This document shows, in pieces, positions 1 to 11,333 of a stretch of DNA of 64,000 nucleotides (positions within the stretch are counted from its first letter, which is position 1; every line of letters starts with the position of its first letter). The notes under the pieces are model-generated. The model had not been told where the DNA came from. It saw nothing but the letters and a program-made list of their open reading frames with translations, and did no database searches. Both the position numbers and the translations under genes were made by a program. This DNA is from Polytrichum commune (lineage: Eukaryota > Streptophyta > Polytrichopsida > Polytrichales > Polytrichaceae). Location of the stretch: NCBI GenBank assembly GCA_950295325.1, contig OX485809.1, positions 8,432,001 to 8,496,000 of the forward strand. The letters are read 5' to 3'.

Positions 1-1473
1 TTGGTCGACGGGAAGGGGCGAGTCAACGGAGTGGTCACGTTGCGTGACATAATCATGCAGTTTTCACCCCCTCTCGAGGAGCACCCGCGCATGGGTGGCT
101 TTTTCGAGAGTGCCCTCGAGCAATCGGATGCCCATATGGGTCCCGGATCTGTTGTCACAGTAGACCCAAAGTGAGTCAGGAAACGCTCCAAGTCACAAAC
201 TCACATCAAGTCACACAGTTCATGGATGGTGTTCTAGTCGTGTGCACGATTTTCCACAGCCCTAGAAAGTGTCATGTGCCCTAATAGTTACCGGATCATT
301 ACATTGTATATTTGATTTAGTTTGGCAGTTAAATTGATGTGCCATGTTGATTAGGATGGGTCCTGGATCCATTGTCACAGTGGACCCAAAGTGAGTCAGG
401 GAATGCTCCAAGTCACAAACTCACATCAAGTCACACAGTTCATCGATGGTGTTCTAGTCGCGTGCACTGTTTTCCGCAACCCTAGAAAGTGTCATGTGCC
501 CTAATAGTTACCGGATCACTACATTGTATATTTGATTTAGTTTGGCAGTTAAATTGATGTGCCATGTTAATAAGGATGGGTCCCGGATCCGTTGTCACAG
601 TGGACCCAAAGTGAGTCAGGGAACGCTCCAAGTCACAAACTCACATCAAGTCACACAGTTCATCGATGGTGTTCTAGTTGTGTGCACGATTTTCCACAAC
701 CCTAGAAAGTGTCATGTGCCCTAATAGTTACCGGATCACTACATTGTATATTTGATTTAGTTTGGCAGTTAAATTGATGTGCCATGTTAATAAGGATGGG
801 TCCCGGATCTGTTGTCACAGTAGACCCAAAGTGAGTCAGGAAACGCTCCAAGTCACAAACTCACATCAAGTCACACAGTTCATCGATGGTGTTCTAGTCG
901 CATGCACTGTTTTCCACAACCCTAGAAAGTGTCATGTGCCCTAATTGTTACCAGATCACTGCATTGTATATTTCATTTAGTTTGGCAGTTAAATTGATGT
1001 GCCATGTTAATTAGCATGGCGTCCATGATTTGTCATGTAGCAACAAGTGCCAAATGCTACCTTCTTTGGTTGCCATTGACAACCAAATGTTGTGTTTAGT
1101 GTCACCAATTTTGTTGTCGTGCTCAATGCTCATTGTAAACTGCTTGTGACACTAACCCTAAATTCAAACCTAACTTTTATCATAAAATAATTGGGCATTA
1201 TAGATCTACAATGTTGCGAATATTGTCACTTAATACGTGACTTTTCATCCAAATTGCAATCATGCATGACTATATTTCATCACAAATTTGTTAGGATGCA
1301 AAATATACTAAATTGTAATATGTGCCCACCTCTTTACTCCACATGTGTGTTTAAGAATCAAACATAAGTTGGGAGTATGGTACTTTGTTAAGTTATATAA
1401 GAAATGTCATTGGAAAAGTTACCACATTGGCATTAGATGCCATTTAACACCGAATACAATGTTTAGTGTAGTG
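1..1473. mobile_element. Right-hand part of a CACTA-like (EnSpm) element, left end outside the window
   Basis: The segment ends at 1473 with ATGTTTAGTGTAGTG, whose reverse complement starts CACTACACTAAAC, as CACTA termini do. The same terminus occurs at 63320, preceded there by about 350 bp of related sequence (62440 onward against 1081-1473), so this is a dispersed family. The 220-bp units at 136-1015 contain a degenerate version of the same motif (CACTACATTGTATATTTGAT), as expected of subterminal repeats. No transposase reading frame is present here. The left terminus and the 3-bp target duplication cannot be seen. Confidence 0.5.
136..1015. repeat. 220-bp tandem array, four copies
   Basis: Four units start at 136, 356, 576 and 796, each opening with ATGGG and each exactly 220 bp long. 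The copies differ at only a few positions per unit and there is no length change, so the array is young or homogenised. The 60-codon open frames that recur once per unit are a by-product of the repeat and are not called as genes. The array stops at 1015, where sequence unique to the element end begins. Confidence 0.95.
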
Positions 1474-2940
1474 ATTGCAAGATCAATTATGTGGGTCATT
1501 AATGAATGGCACGAGACACATTAATAAGATATGTAGTGTGGTCAACATGTTAAGTGATTTATGGAAATGAATGAATTCACCATTTGTGAGGGAGTCTTTT
1601 TGTTGTTTTTTTATAGTAACATTTAAATTTCAAATGCATTTCCATAGTAATTCTACTAACATGATAATTATTTTAGTACTAGCATTATTTTGTAACCATG
1701 ATGTATATTTTCGTTAGTGATTCCACCAATACTAACACCCAGGTTTGTCACAAATCCTAACATTTAATATTATTTTCATCTTTGTTGTGACACTAAGTGA
1801 AAGCATGTTGGCAATTTGCATAACCTATACATAGGCTTCAACTGAAAGAAGCTAAGACATGAGCAATGAGCAGTGAACGGTGAGCAATACCTTGTGAGCG
1901 ATGAGTGATAACATGTGAGCGGTAAGTTCAAAATAATGAAAACCATGCAGTTGAAGGTCTTTTGAAGTATTTTTTACACTTGCTTTGATAATTATATTAT
2001 AAGATGTAAATATTGAATTTCTCAATTTTCCAGATTAAATAGTGCCTATAACCATGCACTATAATATGTGTGGTCAAATCATGAAGCATCTTTTTAGATT
2101 TCCAATTTGTTTATTGGTTTGTAACCACCATTAAATACAAACATTTAATGCCATCTGTTGTACATTAAACATATATCATGGAGCAACCTTTCACAAATCT
2201 TGGGGAGTTCACTGGGCACAAACCATGTGATGCAAATTATAAGGTGCAAATTATTACTTCAAAACAATCATTATAAACAATATAATGTCAATCAAAACCC
2301 CAAGCAATAGACATTTCCCAATGCTTACAAATACAACAACATGCTAACAACTAAGAGAATACAATATTGAATTAAGGAAAAAAAGACAACAAGACAATAA
2401 GACCAAACCATGACATCACTTACAATTCAAACCCAAAAAAATGGATAAGATAACATTGGAGACTTTGTATCACAACCCCCAAAACCACAATTGCTCGAGC
2501 TAAATGTTACAAAACCATAAAATAAACAAATTCATGGCTCTTACATGCCAACAAAAATTACAAGCATATGCACAATGACAATCATCAAATCCTTCTGACA
2601 ACAAATTAAGTAGTACAAAATCCATCCAAAAACAAATTACAACTCCTAGTCTTCATTGAGGTGTTCAACAATTTCTTGTAAACCCTGGGCTATACTCGGT
2701 ATGACCAACATCTAGTGGGATAGAATTAACTTAGTAGGTAAACGTGCTAAACACAATAATATTACATCTCAAGTTTTCACTCCAAAAAAATGATATTACA
2801 TCTAGGACATACTATCTCTCCATTCTTAAGTGAATATCCGATGCTAACTCAAACTTACCAATTTCCATGCTAGTTTATGTTCTCACCAATCCTATTTCGA
2901 TTGTACCTATACATGTCACATTCCATCGTATTGGGACGTA
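1474..2940. other. AT-rich intergenic stretch
   Basis: No reading frame of useful length, RNA gene or clear transposon terminus was found here. The segment around 1860-1930 has short degenerate repeats of the type tgagcgatgagtga. Confidence 0.5.
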
Positions 2941-3175
2941 GGGTCCGTGATAGGTGCTTATGCACCATGGGGAAGAGGCTGTGAGGCTACTCGCCGTTGT
3001 CGCGGCGAAGCCCTGTAGAATCAGAGCGGCTGCTGGAGGCAAATGGGGGAAGGGACAAGAGTTGAAGCGGCAACTCTGCTGCTCCTCATACTCTTCCCCC
3101 CCCCCCCCCCTTGCCACCCACCACTTCAAATTCCGTAGGGGCACCGTAAGACGTGGCCTTAGCATCCAACCTCAA

Positions 3176-3182
3176 TATATAA
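3176..3182 (+). promoter_or_regulatory. Possible TATA box
   Basis: TATATAA lies about 65 bp after a C13 run (about 3100-3112) and at the start of a transcript-like, purine-rich, stop-containing stretch to about 4750 that ends in a plausible splice donor (TGGTAAGT, about 4749). This could drive a non-coding transcript or be part of an LTR. No primer-binding site or coding region was found to support either. Confidence 0.25.
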
Positions 3183-3969
3183 GACCCAACCCCACGCGCA
3201 TATACACACTCCTCCCCTCCAGAGCTCCCCGAAACCAGATGCAGAAGGAGTACGTTGCCACCACGCACCGGAGATCTGCCGCTTTCGAAGCATGGTGTAG
3301 AAGTTAGCCGATGTTGCAGCCAGAGAGACAACCACGAGTACCGAAGCAAGGAGCTGCACCTGCCGAGGCAAGTCGTTGAAGCATAACGCCAATTCCTGAA
3401 GAACGAAGAGGAAGAACACCACCCCCCGACTGTAGATCCACCACCGAAACCAGCACCGACACCCGAAGTTTAGCAAAGGACTGTGCCAGGAGGACCGCCG
3501 AAGGAAGCTGTGCCAAGAGCAACCCAAGATCCACATCATCAGACGAAATTGCAGCACTGTCGTAGAAGGAGTGGCACAACACTTCATCAAAAGGAGCCAC
3601 ATCAGGAGCAACTCGAAACCCACAAAGCATACAGTGAAGCAACACCGAAAACAACCATAACACTGTCGTTTCTTTCTTGCAGCCCCAGTATTGACCACAG
3701 AAACCAAGATCTAAGTGAAGGATAGCATTAGATCTAGTTAGATCTGCCGAGAGTAAATATTTCGAACCACTCAACTTAGATTTGTGAGAAGATTTGAGAG
3801 TTTAGAGAGAAAGTTTGAACCAAGAATTATACTAGGTGAAATCTTAGATCTATGAACTCGTCAAAAGTGTTGTAAAACACTCATCAGCACTGAAAGTTGG
3901 TTAGAGTCTAGCATCATATTGATTAGCATCAAAAACTTAAGAGATCTGTACCTAGCACTTTAGAACGGG

Positions 3970-4260
3970 AGTAAGGGAGAGGTAGGCACAGGGAAGTGAG
4001 GGTCGGAGGAGAGACTCAATAACACTGTGCCGAAACCAAGTAAGCATGCTGCCGAAACCAGGTAGTCTGTTGTTCTCTGCCAAAACCAGGGAGTTCTGTT
4101 GCCGAAATTAGGTACTGCTGCTGCCGAAACAAGTTGTTCTGTTGCCGGAACTAGATACCTTCTGCCAAAATTAGGTAGTTTTACAACCGAAATAGAGAAA
4201 TCTTGCTGCATACAAGTCATTTGCTGTGGTTAGGGGCACCAAGTGCCGAGTCTGGCTGCT
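3970..4260. repeat. Degenerate GCCGAAAC minisatellite
   Basis: The word tgCCGAAACcaggtag or a variant recurs about every 25-35 bp (for example 4030, 4051, 4098 and 4120), with substitutions and spacing changes. Similar CCGAA words are scattered through 3220-3480 and 4500-4690, so the whole 3.2-4.7 kb stretch seems to have expanded from one short unit. No open reading frame persists across it. Confidence 0.6.
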
Positions 4261-4405
4261 GCATCCGCCGGCAGGAGTAAGTCAACAGAGAGAGAAGTTA
4301 AGTGGCAACCAGACAGCGGCTAAAACAAGGATGGAGGTAACATCTTCTTGCCGAAGATAGCTTTTTGGTTATCGGAGGAAACTACAATCTGTGCCCAGAT
4401 ATCCC

Positions 4406-4518
4406 AGTATTTTCAAGTCCAATCTGTTTTAGGCATAATCGGTGGAGAACCTAGTACCTTCAAATCCAATCTGTTTTGGGCATAACCGGTTGAGATCATA
4501 GTACTTTCAAGTCAGTGA
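4406..4518. repeat. 47-bp tandem repeat, about 2.3 copies
   Basis: Units start at 4406, 4453 and 4500 (agtattttcaagtccaatct, agtaccttcaaatccaatct, agtactttcaagtc). The first two are complete and the third is cut short. Confidence 0.8.
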
Positions 4519-5394
4519 AGCCGAATCGAGTCTACGAAGCTGCTGGAAGGCGATTGCATTACGAAGAACCTGCCCCAAGAGCCCAGATACCTGCTGTTGC
4601 AGAGAGTTTTTTGAAGAAATCTGCTGCCAAGACAGAAGTTGCTGCTGCCGAAACAGAAGGTGCTGGTGTATTAAGGCAAGGAGATTGAAGGCAAAGTGTT
4701 GCTGCTGGAGTTGTTGGTGACTGTCATTTTGCTGCCCTTCATCCGCTTGGTAAGTTTACACGTTAATTTGTTTTCTCATTATTTGCACATAGGCACACTG
4801 TGAGGCCAAAACCACCCCCCTTAGGCGTCCTAGTCCGGGTGATGGTGTTGAGAATCACATGTATTGTTCGTATCAAAAGAATGATCTCTTTGCATCCCAA
4901 GGCATACATGTCATTTTGAATCACTTTGTTTATTAGTAGTGACCTCTTGGCTTGTGACCGAATTGGCCTTCTCAAGAGTCCAACCGGCAGCCTTGGCAAC
5001 ACAAGCTCTCAAGGATATTCTCCTTGCGCCTTTGATTATCCTCTCCTTCACCTTGCCAATGCTAGAGTCCTCCTCCCTCTCCATTGTTATATAAGTGATT
5101 GATTTTTTTACCAACAAGGATGTAAGTGTTGAAAAACACTCCCTCAATGGTTAACCTCAAATATAGTTGCTTGTAAAAACCCCACACCCTCCTAGCTATC
5201 TAACCACACAACTCACACATTGACTAATTTCATTAAGTCCTCTCCCTAAGTCCTAATTCTAAGTCACCCACATCACTCATTAGTTGATGGTTTCACTAGC
5301 TTAATCTCCAACTAATTCTTAGATATCCTAATCCTAGCTCGGCTCGGTACACCCTTGATCTGGTGGTAACTTTGGTTGAACACATAGCCCCTTA

Positions 5395-5692
5395 GTCTGC
5401 TGCCCCACCGGTAAGATTAGTCTGATGGGCAGAGCCTAGGATAATGGCACTAAGGTTTGGCCAAGTAAGCTTGTCTGTTGCCCAACCGGTAAGCTCGTCT
5501 GCTGGCCCGACCGGTAAGCTAGTCTGCTGCCCAGCCGGTAAGCTTGTCTGCTGCCCAACCGTAAGCTTAGTCTGCTGCCCAGCCGGTAAGCTCGTCTGCT
5601 GGCCCAACCGGTAAGCTAGTCTGCTGGCCCAACCGTAAGCTTAGTCTGATGGGCAGAGCCTAGTATATTTGCACTAAGGTTTGGCCAAGCTC
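5395..5692. repeat. 24-25 bp minisatellite flanked by a direct repeat
   Basis: One unit at 5395-5419 and seven at 5473-5643 follow the pattern GTCTGCTGCCCAACCGGTAAG plus three to four bases. A roughly 50-bp segment beginning gtctgatgggcagagcctag and ending in ttggccaag occurs both between unit 1 and the rest (5420-5472) and after the last unit (5644-5692). The array therefore lies between two copies of a longer, clearly related repeat. There is no coding potential. Confidence 0.9.
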
Positions 5693-5856
5693 ATTAATGG
5701 CCCTAACTTAACACACAAATTAGGAGGCTACCTAAAGGGATTTCAAACTACAAACTAATTTGGTGACCCTACCCTCTAATCAAATACTTTTCTACTTGGT
5801 CTCTATGATTTGGAATAAGTAACTAAACTAACTCCCTAACATCACTAAGGCTAACT

Positions 5857-6010
5857 AATCCACACATGTGGCTTTTAAGCTATAAGAGCTTACTCCCATG
5901 GGATGAATTGAGAGAGAGAGCTTAACTAACTAACTTCACTAGAAAACTAACAATCCACACACGTGGCTCAAGCTCTTAGGAGCTTGCTCCCTTGAGAGCG
6001 TTTGATGGAG
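5857..6010. repeat. Imperfect direct duplication of about 45 bp
   Basis: The segment aatccacacatgtggc...gagcttactccc (about 5857-5897) recurs as aatccacacacgtggc...gagcttgctccc (about 5949-5990), separated by a GA-rich spacer. GA-rich low-complexity sequence continues to about 6080. The rest of 5700-6500 shows no gene. Confidence 0.7.
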
Positions 6011-6502
6011 AGAGAGGAAAATGAGAGAGAAAACACCTTAAGTAGCAAAAAGGGAGAGAGGGGGAGAGGGAGAGAAAGGTGAGGATAGGGTGAGAGGATT
6101 AGCACCTCCAATCATAATCCCTTAACCTTCACCTTCAAAGTAGGGACTAATCCCCTTCCACCAAGCTTCCTTCTTCCTAAACTAACAAGATGGATCCAAA
6201 AGTGGGCATTTAACCCGCGGAGCTCACCTTGCCTCACCTTACCCCTTACTCACATAATCAAGGCATTTTCCTATTGAAATCAACCCTTGAAATAACCACA
6301 CAACACATTCTAATGCCTAAACTTAAATCCACACCACACTTCACTTTTTTTATGTTTTGTGAATAATCATAACACCTCAAAGTCAAACTAAAATTGGTTT
6401 CGAAGAGTTAATCACCACATGTGGGCACCATTTTGGGCTCACACACACACATAGTCTTAGACACATCATAGCATTGATAGGTTTGTTAGGATAGTAAGCA
6501 AA

Positions 6503-7255
6503 ATGAAGGTTGCATATGCAACCTACCTTGTTATCATTATGTGGCTAGTACTAGCCACACCATACTGGATATACTCTCATAGTGTCAACTCTCACACCAC
6601 ATGGGAATGCCTTACAAACTCTTGTTTTAAAAACACATATAAGAACGTCATAAATCCAAAGGTATGGTATAACAACCTTAATGTTCATATCATAAATGAA
6701 TGTTCCATTAGAAATAATGGATCCGTGGTAGTAACGGTAGATGCTTGTGCTTTTAGTTATACTTGCCTCAAATGCTTAGGAGATGTATGGAATGTTAGAG
6801 TTGTGACAAATCATAATCTACATAAGAGCACTTACAACCAATTTGTAAATACTAAGATTCATATGAATAGGAAAAGGTGTTATCATAGGATGAATGCAAG
6901 TTGTACTCATACTAGTACTCATATGATGTTAGAACATGCAAATCACTTCTTCTTTCACTCTCAATTCCTAGGAGGCCCACAACTTAATTTGTGGAAAGGA
7001 ATTAGAGGAAAGAAAATAAGAAGTATACCTCATTCAAAACTAAAGTACAAAACGTTTGTTTGCTTTGCTTATATCAGAATGGCAACCATCACTCCAACCT
7101 CATCATCACGTAAGTTGTTTGAAAATGAAAATATAGATTCTACAAATGGAAAACGTCCAGTGCTTGCTGTGGTATTGTCAAGTCAAAAAAAGGTTAAAGG
7201 AATAGCACCCACTGAGAGAACACGCCCCCCTATTGGCTTGGTTTTCAAGCTATGA
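6503..7255 (+). CDS. Open frame upstream of LINE ORF1, uncertain
   Basis: A 250-codon frame is open here, but its first two thirds (Cys, His and Asn rich, no domain seen) look like non-coding sequence that happens to be open. The last 59 codons, from the ATG at 7079, look more protein-like (Ser/Lys/Pro rich). Its TGA overlaps the ORF1 start as ATGA (7252-7255). Either 7079-7255 is the authentic start of ORF1 separated by one frameshift, or the two frames are translated by termination-reinitiation. I recognise no function. Confidence 0.3.
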   Translation: MKVAYATYLVIIMWLVLATPYWIYSHSVNSHTTWECLTNSCFKNTYKNVINPKVWYNNLNVHIINECSIRNNGSVVVTVDACAFSYTCLKCLGDVWNVRVVTNHNLHKSTYNQFVNTKIHMNRKRCYHRMNASCTHTSTHMMLEHANHFFFHSQFLGGPQLNLWKGIRGKKIRSIPHSKLKYKTFVCFAYIRMATITPTSSSRKLFENENIDSTNGKRPVLAVVLSSQKKVKGIAPTERTRPPIGLVFKL

Positions 7256-8697
7256 ACACAATTGCAAAATTTGCCAGCATGCCTCTCATTCAAACACCTT
7301 CTTTCACTGAGTTAGTCAAAAAAGGTATGTGTGAGTCTGAAGCACATGAAATGGTAGAGTCATCTCCCTCCTTTCCGTTCGTTGCCCAAGAAGAGTGGCC
7401 TTCTAAACGAACGGATGGTAAGGAGGGAATGCACTACAATCTCACCCAGATTCCTTCAGATGTGAAAATGGGTGACCATGGATTTGCTTTGGACTATCAC
7501 ATATCTATCCATTTTGAAATTGAAAGAATAGAATTTGATAGAGATGTGATACTCAACTTAACAAATGATAGACTAAAAACAATGAGGATAGAGGTCGGGG
7601 AAGTCCTAGGAGAGCCCATAGCTGTCCTTTGTTTTCATGGGACCAAAAGATGGAGTGGAATTATTAAACTCCACCTTAAAAACCCTGAAATGGATGGATA
7701 TGGCCTTCTCTGTGGATTGAGACCTTTCATCCTCAAGCTTGGCCGATTTACACATGTTATAGGCAAAGTGTGTAAATCCTTTGATACCATTGCAATTGCA
7801 TCCATGCTCTCCGTCAAAGTCACAACCCCATCAATCAAGGGTAAAGAATGGTATGATTTGTTTGTAGAAATAGTTGGGGATGAATTTCGACGAGGCCTTG
7901 ACTTTGAAATAACGAATGTGCAAAAATCGGCGGATGCAGAATTTGCTTGGATTAAATCACCTTCTCCAGAGGAAGCCAAAAGAATTAAAGCACTCAAACT
8001 TTCGTTTTTCAATGAAATAGTAGATGTAAACTTTGCAAGTAACGAAAAACTCTCAGAAGATGATAAAGCCCGAAAGAATGCACTCATTCTAATTGCCCGT
8101 AACCTCAACAAGGTAAAAACAACCATGCAAATCGAAGAAGGAATCCGAAAATGCATGGGAGAACTAAATGTTATCGGTTTTTACTTTAGACTTGAGAACG
8201 GGAAGCACACGGGCTCATGCAATGCCCAATGCCTCAACTCGTTTGTCTACAAGAAATTTGTTAAGAAAAATGAAAAAATATTTGGTAAATATGTTGAATT
8301 TACCCCCCATCCAAAAAGTCTAGACGGGATAAATGCACCTAGTAAAGAAGAGCTAGTTAGACTTGGATTTTTAAACGTGAACACCGCACTTGCAAACACC
8401 ATCCAAGCTCTAGAGAATGGACCGTACCAAAACATCACCAATAAAGATCTCAACAAGATGGTAGAAGCAGCAGTAAAAAAATGGACGGATGAAATACGAA
8501 AGGAAATGGTGAACCTTAAAGGTGAGATTGTGCAAGAGGCAAAGGTTTATGCCGACCATGTGGAAGCGGAGTCAAACAAGAATTCCAAGCTCCAAATACA
8601 ACTCCTTCAAAGGCAAATGAAGATTACATTGGATGCTATCGAAGCGGCTCATCCGGACATATCGGAAATTGAAAACAATATGGACTTGATAAACTAA
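7252..8697 (+). CDS. LINE ORF1, Gag-like protein with C-terminal coiled coil
   Basis: This intact 481-codon frame lies directly upstream of the LINE ORF2. The N-terminal half contains an RRM-like stretch (around residues 115-180, with WSGIIKLHL and GLRPFILKLG). A central segment (about residues 285-370) contains GKHTGSCNAQCLN and FTPHPKSLDG. The last 90 residues (about 395-475) are rich in Lys, Glu and Ala with heptad-like spacing and should form a coiled coil, as in the trimerising region of L1-type ORF1 proteins. The expected role is binding of LINE RNA in a ribonucleoprotein; this is inferred from position and layout. There is no CCHC knuckle. The ATG at 7252 overlaps the preceding stop as ATGA. 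Its base composition (17 G in 60 at 7861-7920) differs sharply from ORF2. Confidence 0.6.
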   Translation: MNTIAKFASMPLIQTPSFTELVKKGMCESEAHEMVESSPSFPFVAQEEWPSKRTDGKEGMHYNLTQIPSDVKMGDHGFALDYHISIHFEIERIEFDRDVILNLTNDRLKTMRIEVGEVLGEPIAVLCFHGTKRWSGIIKLHLKNPEMDGYGLLCGLRPFILKLGRFTHVIGKVCKSFDTIAIASMLSVKVTTPSIKGKEWYDLFVEIVGDEFRRGLDFEITNVQKSADAEFAWIKSPSPEEAKRIKALKLSFFNEIVDVNFASNEKLSEDDKARKNALILIARNLNKVKTTMQIEEGIRKCMGELNVIGFYFRLENGKHTGSCNAQCLNSFVYKKFVKKNEKIFGKYVEFTPHPKSLDGINAPSKEELVRLGFLNVNTALANTIQALENGPYQNITNKDLNKMVEAAVKKWTDEIRKEMVNLKGEIVQEAKVYADHVEAESNKNSKLQIQLLQRQMKITLDAIEAAHPDISEIENNMDLIN

Positions 8698-9218
8698 TTT
8701 CGACAAACATCCCGGCGGCGTACAATTATAACTTACTTATAGTATATTTATATACTAAAAACAAAAACATAATTAAATTATTAATATATACTAAAAATAA
8801 AACCCTACCTATAGTATTCATGAATACTATAACATCAAAAATTCACAAAGAAAACCCCCCCAACACCTCACAAAAATAAATCTATTTACTCACAATACAA
8901 CAATATCCTATCCAATACAACAAAGTACACAATACGGCCTCGCCACAAAATAAAACTAACAAGATATATACACTACCACTCCCTCAACCCCATCATTAAC
9001 ACAATCACAAAGCCTACCCACCAACATACTAAACCTATACACTACCTCCCAAAACTACACAAAAAACAATAATTGCCCTATCTAATCTATTTACAAAAAG
9101 TAAATATAAACTACTCACCTTAAATAAGCAATACCTCAATATCAAACACCATCACAAACCCTATTTCAAACACCTATTAAACCCTCATTCAAAATACCAA
9201 CCTCACCCAAAAGATACA
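8698..9218 (+). other. LINE inter-ORF spacer
   Basis: This is a stretch of A, C and T with almost no G, and no reading frame. It begins with inverted tatagtat/atactata words around 8735-8830. The change in composition happens here, within about 50 bp of the ORF1 stop. Confidence 0.6.
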
Positions 9219-11333
9219 ATGGCCTCGGCCTACCGGCCTCGCCACACAAATAATAACACATACCACTTCATAAATAACTGGAGACCTAACTCAATAACAA
9301 GCCAAAAATCTATAAAAAATACAAACTCACACTTCTCACCCAAACAAATAGAAGACATCATACCCGCTATACCTAACCTCTTTACTACAACCAAGTTCAC
9401 AATCATAATATATCTTAAAACAAACATGAAAAATCCAAAAACACTCCATTCCCACGGATACTACTTTATTAACAAACTAGAATTGCTAAAATGCGGGGAC
9501 ATAGAACCCAACCCCGGACCAATGCCTAACATCCTACATACACACCCTGCTACACACAAAAAAAGAGCCAACATCTATTTCATTCCAAACATTATAAAAC
9601 TACAACCTGAATACCAACACATAACAAACACATTTGCCCCCATACTAAAAAACACACACCCACTACACCCTCAAGCAATAACCACATATCCGCATCTACA
9701 TCAATATATCCAAACACAAAGGCAATCACCACTAACCCATATGCTATATGCTCTAATCATCACCATCCACCCCTCAATAGACACATGCAATAGCATACTA
9801 GCCAAACCCCAAAATTACCACTTTAATAACATATGGACGAACACATTGATTATCAGACTGGCCAACCTCACCAACCCCCCCGAAAGGCATATATCAACAC
9901 CTCACCCCTACACAACTTTTGTAGAAAACAATCAAGATATAATATACCCAAAAAATTCAATACACACAGAGATATATGAATTTATCTACAACCAAGATAC
10001 TGCACCAACACCAATCACCCTTCAAAATAAATTTTCCTTCCTCCCAAATCAATTGATCACCGAAGCACTCCGATGCCTAGAAAGCATCAACGTATATTCA
10101 CACCCACCCCCACCCCCAGCTACTCCCACACCAATCCCAAGAATTAACACCGACACCGAGCACGAAACAAACATAATAACATGGAATGCATCATCACTCA
10201 ACACATCATTACTAAACCTACAAAGCCTAATAAACAACTCGCTAAACAACACAGCAATCATACATATCCAAGAAACCAAACTAACTGCAAATAAATCTAC
10301 AAAATACATACAAAACCTATTTCCGGAATTTAAACTCATTTTCAACAACACACATGCACTCACAAGATGCATACAACAAAGAATGCCTTATACCCCCGGA
10401 GGAGGAGGCTTACTCACACTTATCCACAAAAAATATGCATTCCCTGGGAATATCACCAAAATTCTCACGCCAGTAAATATATTCCCATACCTACAAATAA
10501 TTAAAATAAACAACCATCCACTAATACCTAGGCTAATCATACACATGTACATGCCTACACACTTAGAAGATACATGCCTCATTCCACACCTTAAGAACGA
10601 AATCACTAACGAAATCACTATACACCCCAATCACATGTATACATTATGTGGGGACTTTAACCGAGATATCGCACTTAGAGGCAGACAAAATAACAACATT
10701 AACACCCCTCCACAAGAAGAAGATTACCAATGGAAAATTATCACCGCATCACTCAACCTAGAATATATCCCAACTAACACTAGCATCTCCAGACAAGGAG
10801 GCTATAATTACAAATCAATAAGTCTAATAGATGGATTCTACATTCACTCACCAGACAACAACAAATTCATTTCTACCACAAACACAAACATGAATCTAAA
10901 CTCAAACCATTATCCAGTTGTACTACATATCCCTCACAACACCCTTATAGCCAGATCCCCACCCCCCACAAACACGTCACCAACTAGAATACTAAACCCA
11001 ATACCACCAAAAAACATCGAAAAATTCAACATAACATTCTTCGAAGAAAACTCTGCACAAATAAAAGCTCTTACCACCCTACTCGAAAGCCACCAACACT
11101 TAAGCCCGGATCAATGGGCGGAAGCCTATACAACATTCGACCACATTGTATATAAAATTTCAGAAACAATTGAAGAAACCTGTAAAGTAGATTCACTACC
11201 TAACCTTACGAACAGAATATCACAACAAGGTGGGTTTTTGCCACGCAAACTTGCGAGAAATTGGAAAAGACGCCTCAATACATATCACCTCCTCAGGAAA
11301 ATCATATACATTGCACAACACAATCCACTCTAG
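9219..11333 (+). pseudogene. LINE ORF2, N-terminal part: 2A-like peptide and APE-type endonuclease
   Basis: The first 705 codons of ORF2 start at ATG 9219. Residues 89-101 read LLKCGDIEPNPGP, a 2A-like ribosome-skipping signature. An exonuclease-endonuclease-phosphatase fold spans about residues 315-570: TWNASS (about 320), IQETKL, a Gly-rich GGGGLL stretch, CGDFNRD (G478-D479-F480-N481), SLIDGFY, and a terminal SNHYPV (562-567). The usual form of the last motif is SDH, so the catalytic Asp appears as Asn (AAC at 10905-10907), which should cripple the enzyme. The frame closes at a TAG (11331-11333), but coding sequence resumes in the same frame, so this is a nonsense mutation and not the natural end. 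In intact relatives the enzyme nicks target DNA to prime reverse transcription. Confidence 0.75.
9483..9521 (+). other. 2A-like ribosome-skipping peptide within LINE ORF2
   Basis: The encoded LLKCGDIEPNPGP fits the 2A core D-(V/I)-E-x-N-P-G-P, preceded by the usual hydrophobic LL. The expected skip falls between Gly100 and Pro101 (codons 9516-9518 and 9519-9521) and would release a 100-residue N-terminal peptide from the rest of ORF2. The residue after the Pro is Met. Similar motifs are known near the N-termini of ORF2 or a single ORF in some animal and trypanosomatid LINEs. Confidence 0.75.

Noticed and set aside
542-944. Two 60-codon frames of nearly identical sequence
   Set aside because: They are the same frame repeated by the 220-bp tandem array, with a stop in every unit and no protein features.
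2875-3774. Several overlapping frames of 80-180 codons on both strands
   Set aside because: All overlap one another on a low-complexity CCGAA-rich stretch, have no domain or consistent codon choice, and cross homopolymer tracts.
5395-5692. Regularly repeated 24-25 bp units resembling a CRISPR array
   Set aside because: The units are directly adjacent without unique spacers, vary in sequence, and lie in a eukaryotic nuclear context.
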